Part shown: positions 6,384 to 8,447 of the stretch, one piece after another
Position numbering within the stretch: the stretch's first letter is position 1
How the letters are laid out: the number at the start of each line of letters is the position of its first letter
From: Candidatus Bathyarchaeota archaeon
GTDB lineage: Archaea > Thermoproteota > Bathyarchaeia > Bathyarchaeales > B26-1
Length of the DNA stretch: 8,447 bases
NCBI GenBank assembly: GCA_018396795.1
Contig: JAGTRH010000046.1
Coordinates: forward strand, 296 to 8,742
Direction: 5' to 3'
Translations under genes and position numbers: made by a program
The notes under the pieces: model-generated
What the model saw: the letters and a program-made list of their open reading frames with translations, nothing else
What the model was told of the DNA's origin: nothing
Databases searched by the model: none

Positions 6384-8381
6384 TTAGCGATCTTTGTTTA
6401 TCTTTCTTGTGTTAAGTATTATTGTTGGCTTTTTGACTTGCCTACCGAGCTGTTTTAGCATTTTAACCGTTTCGGGGTATATTGTTAGGTCAGCGTGCGG
6501 CATAAAATGCGAGTTTAAGAATTCTGCTTGAAATTCTGGTTCTGCTCCAAGCTCGATATATCTTACTCTTCTCGATATCTCCTCAGCTTTTTCCCGAATT
6601 GATTTCGAGATTAGAGCCATCCTAGCGCCTGTCCCAGCAGCATTACCAACGATACAAACTTTATTTAGCGGTATCTCCGGATACATGCCTATCGTTCTTG
6701 CGCTTTCAGGATTTATATATGAGCCGAATGCCCCAGCTATAACTCGCACGCTTATATCAGACTCCTCTACATTCATCTTTCGCATTAATACCGCGCAACC
6801 TGTGTGAATTGCCGCTTTAGCCAACTGAATCTCTCGAATATCTCTCTGCGTGATAACTATCTCCTCGCCAGTGGCCGTCTCACTCCCCCAAGCAAGAATA
6901 AACTCGTATCCGTCGTCGCCTTTACGAATTCTCGATGAAGAAATGTTTTTATTAAAAGCCCCGGATATATCAATTATTCCTGCCTTAAGCATCTCTGCAA
7001 CAGCATCCACGAGTGCAGATCCACATATACCGCGCGGTTTAACACCATCTATTGTTTGATATTTAACCTCAAGAGTTTCTGGATCTAACTTAACTTTTTC
7101 GATTGCCCCACTCGCAGCTCTCATACCACATTTTATATGTGCACCTTCAAAAGCTGGTCCAGAAGCGCAAGAGCATGCCAAAATTCCATTCTTATTTCCT
7201 AAAACTACCTCGGTGTTAGTTCCGATGTCAAGCGCCATGCATAGATCTTCCCTTTTATACAATTCTGTTGCTAATATAACCGCGACAGTGTCAGCGCCAA
7301 CGAATCCGCCTATCACTGGCAACAAGTGAATGTTACCATTCTCGTTAATTTCAACACCTATTTCTCTAGCCTTAACATTTAATCCTCCTCTCACAACTGG
7401 GGGATATGGCGCTAAAGCTATGTATTTGGGGCATATTCCTAAAAATAGATGATGCATAACAGTGTTACCGACAATGGTCATTTCATAAATCTCTTTAAAG
7501 CTTACGCCAGTCTTGTCCAGAAGGCTTTTTAGAATCTGATTTACACCGTCGATGGCGGCCTTCTGTAACTCCCTTAGCTCATTTAACCCCATAGATGCAT
7601 AAGTGATTCTTGATATTACGTCCTCTCCATAGGGTATCTGCGGATTCATCAGTGAATCAACGGCTAAAACCGCGCCGTAATTTAAGTCTAATAGGTAACC
7701 AGCGATCTTTGTTGTTCCTATATCAAAGGCGCATCCAAAAACTCTCTTAGCGGTATTACCAGGCTCAACATCAATTATAACTCTTCCATCCCAGATGACA
7801 GCTGTAACTTTCCATTCGCCCTCCCTAAGAACCAGTGGTAGATGCTGACGGACATCGTAACTGATCATTAGATTTTCAAGTCCATAGACCTGCCTAAGCC
7901 CATCTAAGAGCCTATCAGCGTCTGATCTAACATCTTGGAGGCTAGGTTTAGGTAGCTCGACAAAGTATTTCCTAATATTTGGTTCAGGTTTAACAGGTGT
8001 TTCTATACCTTCAACTTGAAGCCTCTGCTTACCAGTTCTACTCCCCTCAGGAATATTAATTATCAGGGAACCTTTAACAATCGTTTGGCATGCTAGCCTA
8101 TACCCCGAAGATATCTCAGATTCTGATAAAAACCTTCGTTCGACACTGGTTAAAGGGTTTACATTATCTCCGCTATTCTCAACTATAACCTTGCATTTTC
8201 CACATTTCCCAAGACCGCCGCAAACGAACGTTAGATCCACGTTAGCGATCTTTGCAGCATCTAAAATAGTGCTATTCGAAGAAACCCTTACACGTTTCCC
8301 CTCCGGTTGAAAGATCACCTCGAACCCCGTAATCAAAAACCTCCAAATTTTAAAGTTGATGCGAAAGTTTTCTAAATCCAT
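6384..8381 (-). CDS. Ferredoxin-ASKHA (DUF4445) protein, RACo-like corrinoid-protein reductive activator
   Basis: Proteins of this family restore inactive Co(II) corrinoid proteins to Co(I), using a ferredoxin domain as electron source and ATP hydrolysis to drive the uphill step. They serve the Wood-Ljungdahl pathway (RACo) or corrinoid methyltransferases. Residues about 18-112 are a 2Fe-2S ferredoxin with cluster ligands C54-x5-C60-x2-C63 and C98 (CGGLGKCGKCKV, RLACQT). A linker follows to about 213. The ASKHA ATPase fold comes next: first phosphate loop FDIGTTKIAG (219-228), then VGNTVMHH (304-311), PVIGGFVGADT (355-365), second loop ALDIGTNTEV (383-392), CASGPAFEGAHI (405-416), GICGSALVD (451-459) and IAGAFGSYINP (548-558). 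All key loops are intact in 665 residues. No methyltransferase, corrinoid protein or acetyl-CoA synthase gene is adjacent, so the partner is unknown. The ATG at 8381 adds about 17 residues before the usual family start. Confidence 0.92.
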   Translation of the reverse strand: MDLENFRINFKIWRFLITGFEVIFQPEGKRVRVSSNSTILDAAKIANVDLTFVCGGLGKCGKCKVIVENSGDNVNPLTSVERRFLSESEISSGYRLACQTIVKGSLIINIPEGSRTGKQRLQVEGIETPVKPEPNIRKYFVELPKPSLQDVRSDADRLLDGLRQVYGLENLMISYDVRQHLPLVLREGEWKVTAVIWDGRVIIDVEPGNTAKRVFGCAFDIGTTKIAGYLLDLNYGAVLAVDSLMNPQIPYGEDVISRITYASMGLNELRELQKAAIDGVNQILKSLLDKTGVSFKEIYEMTIVGNTVMHHLFLGICPKYIALAPYPPVVRGGLNVKAREIGVEINENGNIHLLPVIGGFVGADTVAVILATELYKREDLCMALDIGTNTEVVLGNKNGILACSCASGPAFEGAHIKCGMRAASGAIEKVKLDPETLEVKYQTIDGVKPRGICGSALVDAVAEMLKAGIIDISGAFNKNISSSRIRKGDDGYEFILAWGSETATGEEIVITQRDIREIQLAKAAIHTGCAVLMRKMNVEESDISVRVIAGAFGSYINPESARTIGMYPEIPLNKVCIVGNAAGTGARMALISKSIREKAEEISRRVRYIELGAEPEFQAEFLNSHFMPHADLTIYPETVKMLKQLGRQVKKPTIILNTRKINKDR
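8339..8344 (-). promoter_or_regulatory. Strong Shine-Dalgarno-like GGAGGT inside the annotated ASKHA reading frame
   Basis: On the minus strand GGAGGT spans 8344 to 8339, 38 bases into the frame opened by ATG 8381. It is followed by TTG at 8336-8334 (codon 16; 3 bases after GGAGG) and ATT at 8333-8331 (codon 17; 6 bases after). Ferredoxin homology begins just after (GFEVIFQPEG). It may mark the true start, although the spacing to TTG is short and ATT starts are rare. Confidence 0.35.
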
Positions 8382-8384
8382 GTT

Positions 8385-8397
8385 AAATTATAATATT
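8385..8397 (-). promoter_or_regulatory. TATA-like element upstream of the ASKHA gene
   Basis: The minus strand reads AATATTATAATTTAA just before ATG 8381. A start about 25 bases downstream would fall near 8365, inside the frame from 8381 but upstream of GGAGGT at 8344. That would favour the shorter protein. A second AT-rich match, TTTTTAAGA on the minus strand near 8411-8419, would instead suit leaderless transcription into the ATG at 8381. Confidence 0.3.
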
Positions 8398-8447
8398 TAC
8401 GTGTATAACCTCTTAAAAACTATAGAATTCGAGCTAATGGTTTTAGG

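Overview
The window looks like archaeal chromosome, probably from an uncultured member of the TACK/Thermoproteota side such as a Bathyarchaeia-like lineage. The reasons are AT-rich intergenic regions with TATA-like boxes about 25-35 bp upstream of starts, frequent TTG starts, short GGTGA-type Shine-Dalgarno sites, and gene families typical of archaea (a THUMP-SPOUT RNA methylase, a CBS-domain protein with a ribosome-associated tail, and a RACo-like ASKHA protein). The phylum is inferred from gene content, not from a marker gene. I see no mobile element, CRISPR array, tRNA or rRNA.

Layout: (1) 2-661 (+), an unrecognised protein whose frame is open to the left edge, so its 5' end is probably missing. 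(2) 890-1470 (+), a GDT1/TMEM165-family membrane cation transporter. Its first catalytic motif is separated from its start codon by a -1 frame break in a T6 run. (3) 1655-2101 (-), a zinc-ribbon plus YbjQ-family protein, convergent with the transporter. (4) 2317-3426 (-), a THUMP plus SPOUT RNA methylase. (5) 3567-4715 (+), divergent from the methylase across a 140-bp spacer, a protein with four CBS motifs and a C-terminal domain that reads like the HPF/RaiA ribosome-hibernation fold. (6) 4876-6375 (+), nicotinate phosphoribosyltransferase. (7) 6384-8381 (-), an N-terminal 2Fe-2S ferredoxin fused to an ASKHA ATPase (RACo-like corrinoid-protein reductive activator), convergent with the previous gene across only 8 bp. 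No stretch over 300 bases lacks a gene.

The genes are mostly housekeeping. Two could share a theme: the RNA methylase and the CBS-HPF-like protein diverge from one control region and both point to the ribosome. An adenylate-sensing hibernation factor next to an NAD-salvage enzyme would fit an energy-status theme, but that link is only inference. The two most notable observations are the CBS plus HPF-like fusion and the frame break in the GDT1 gene.
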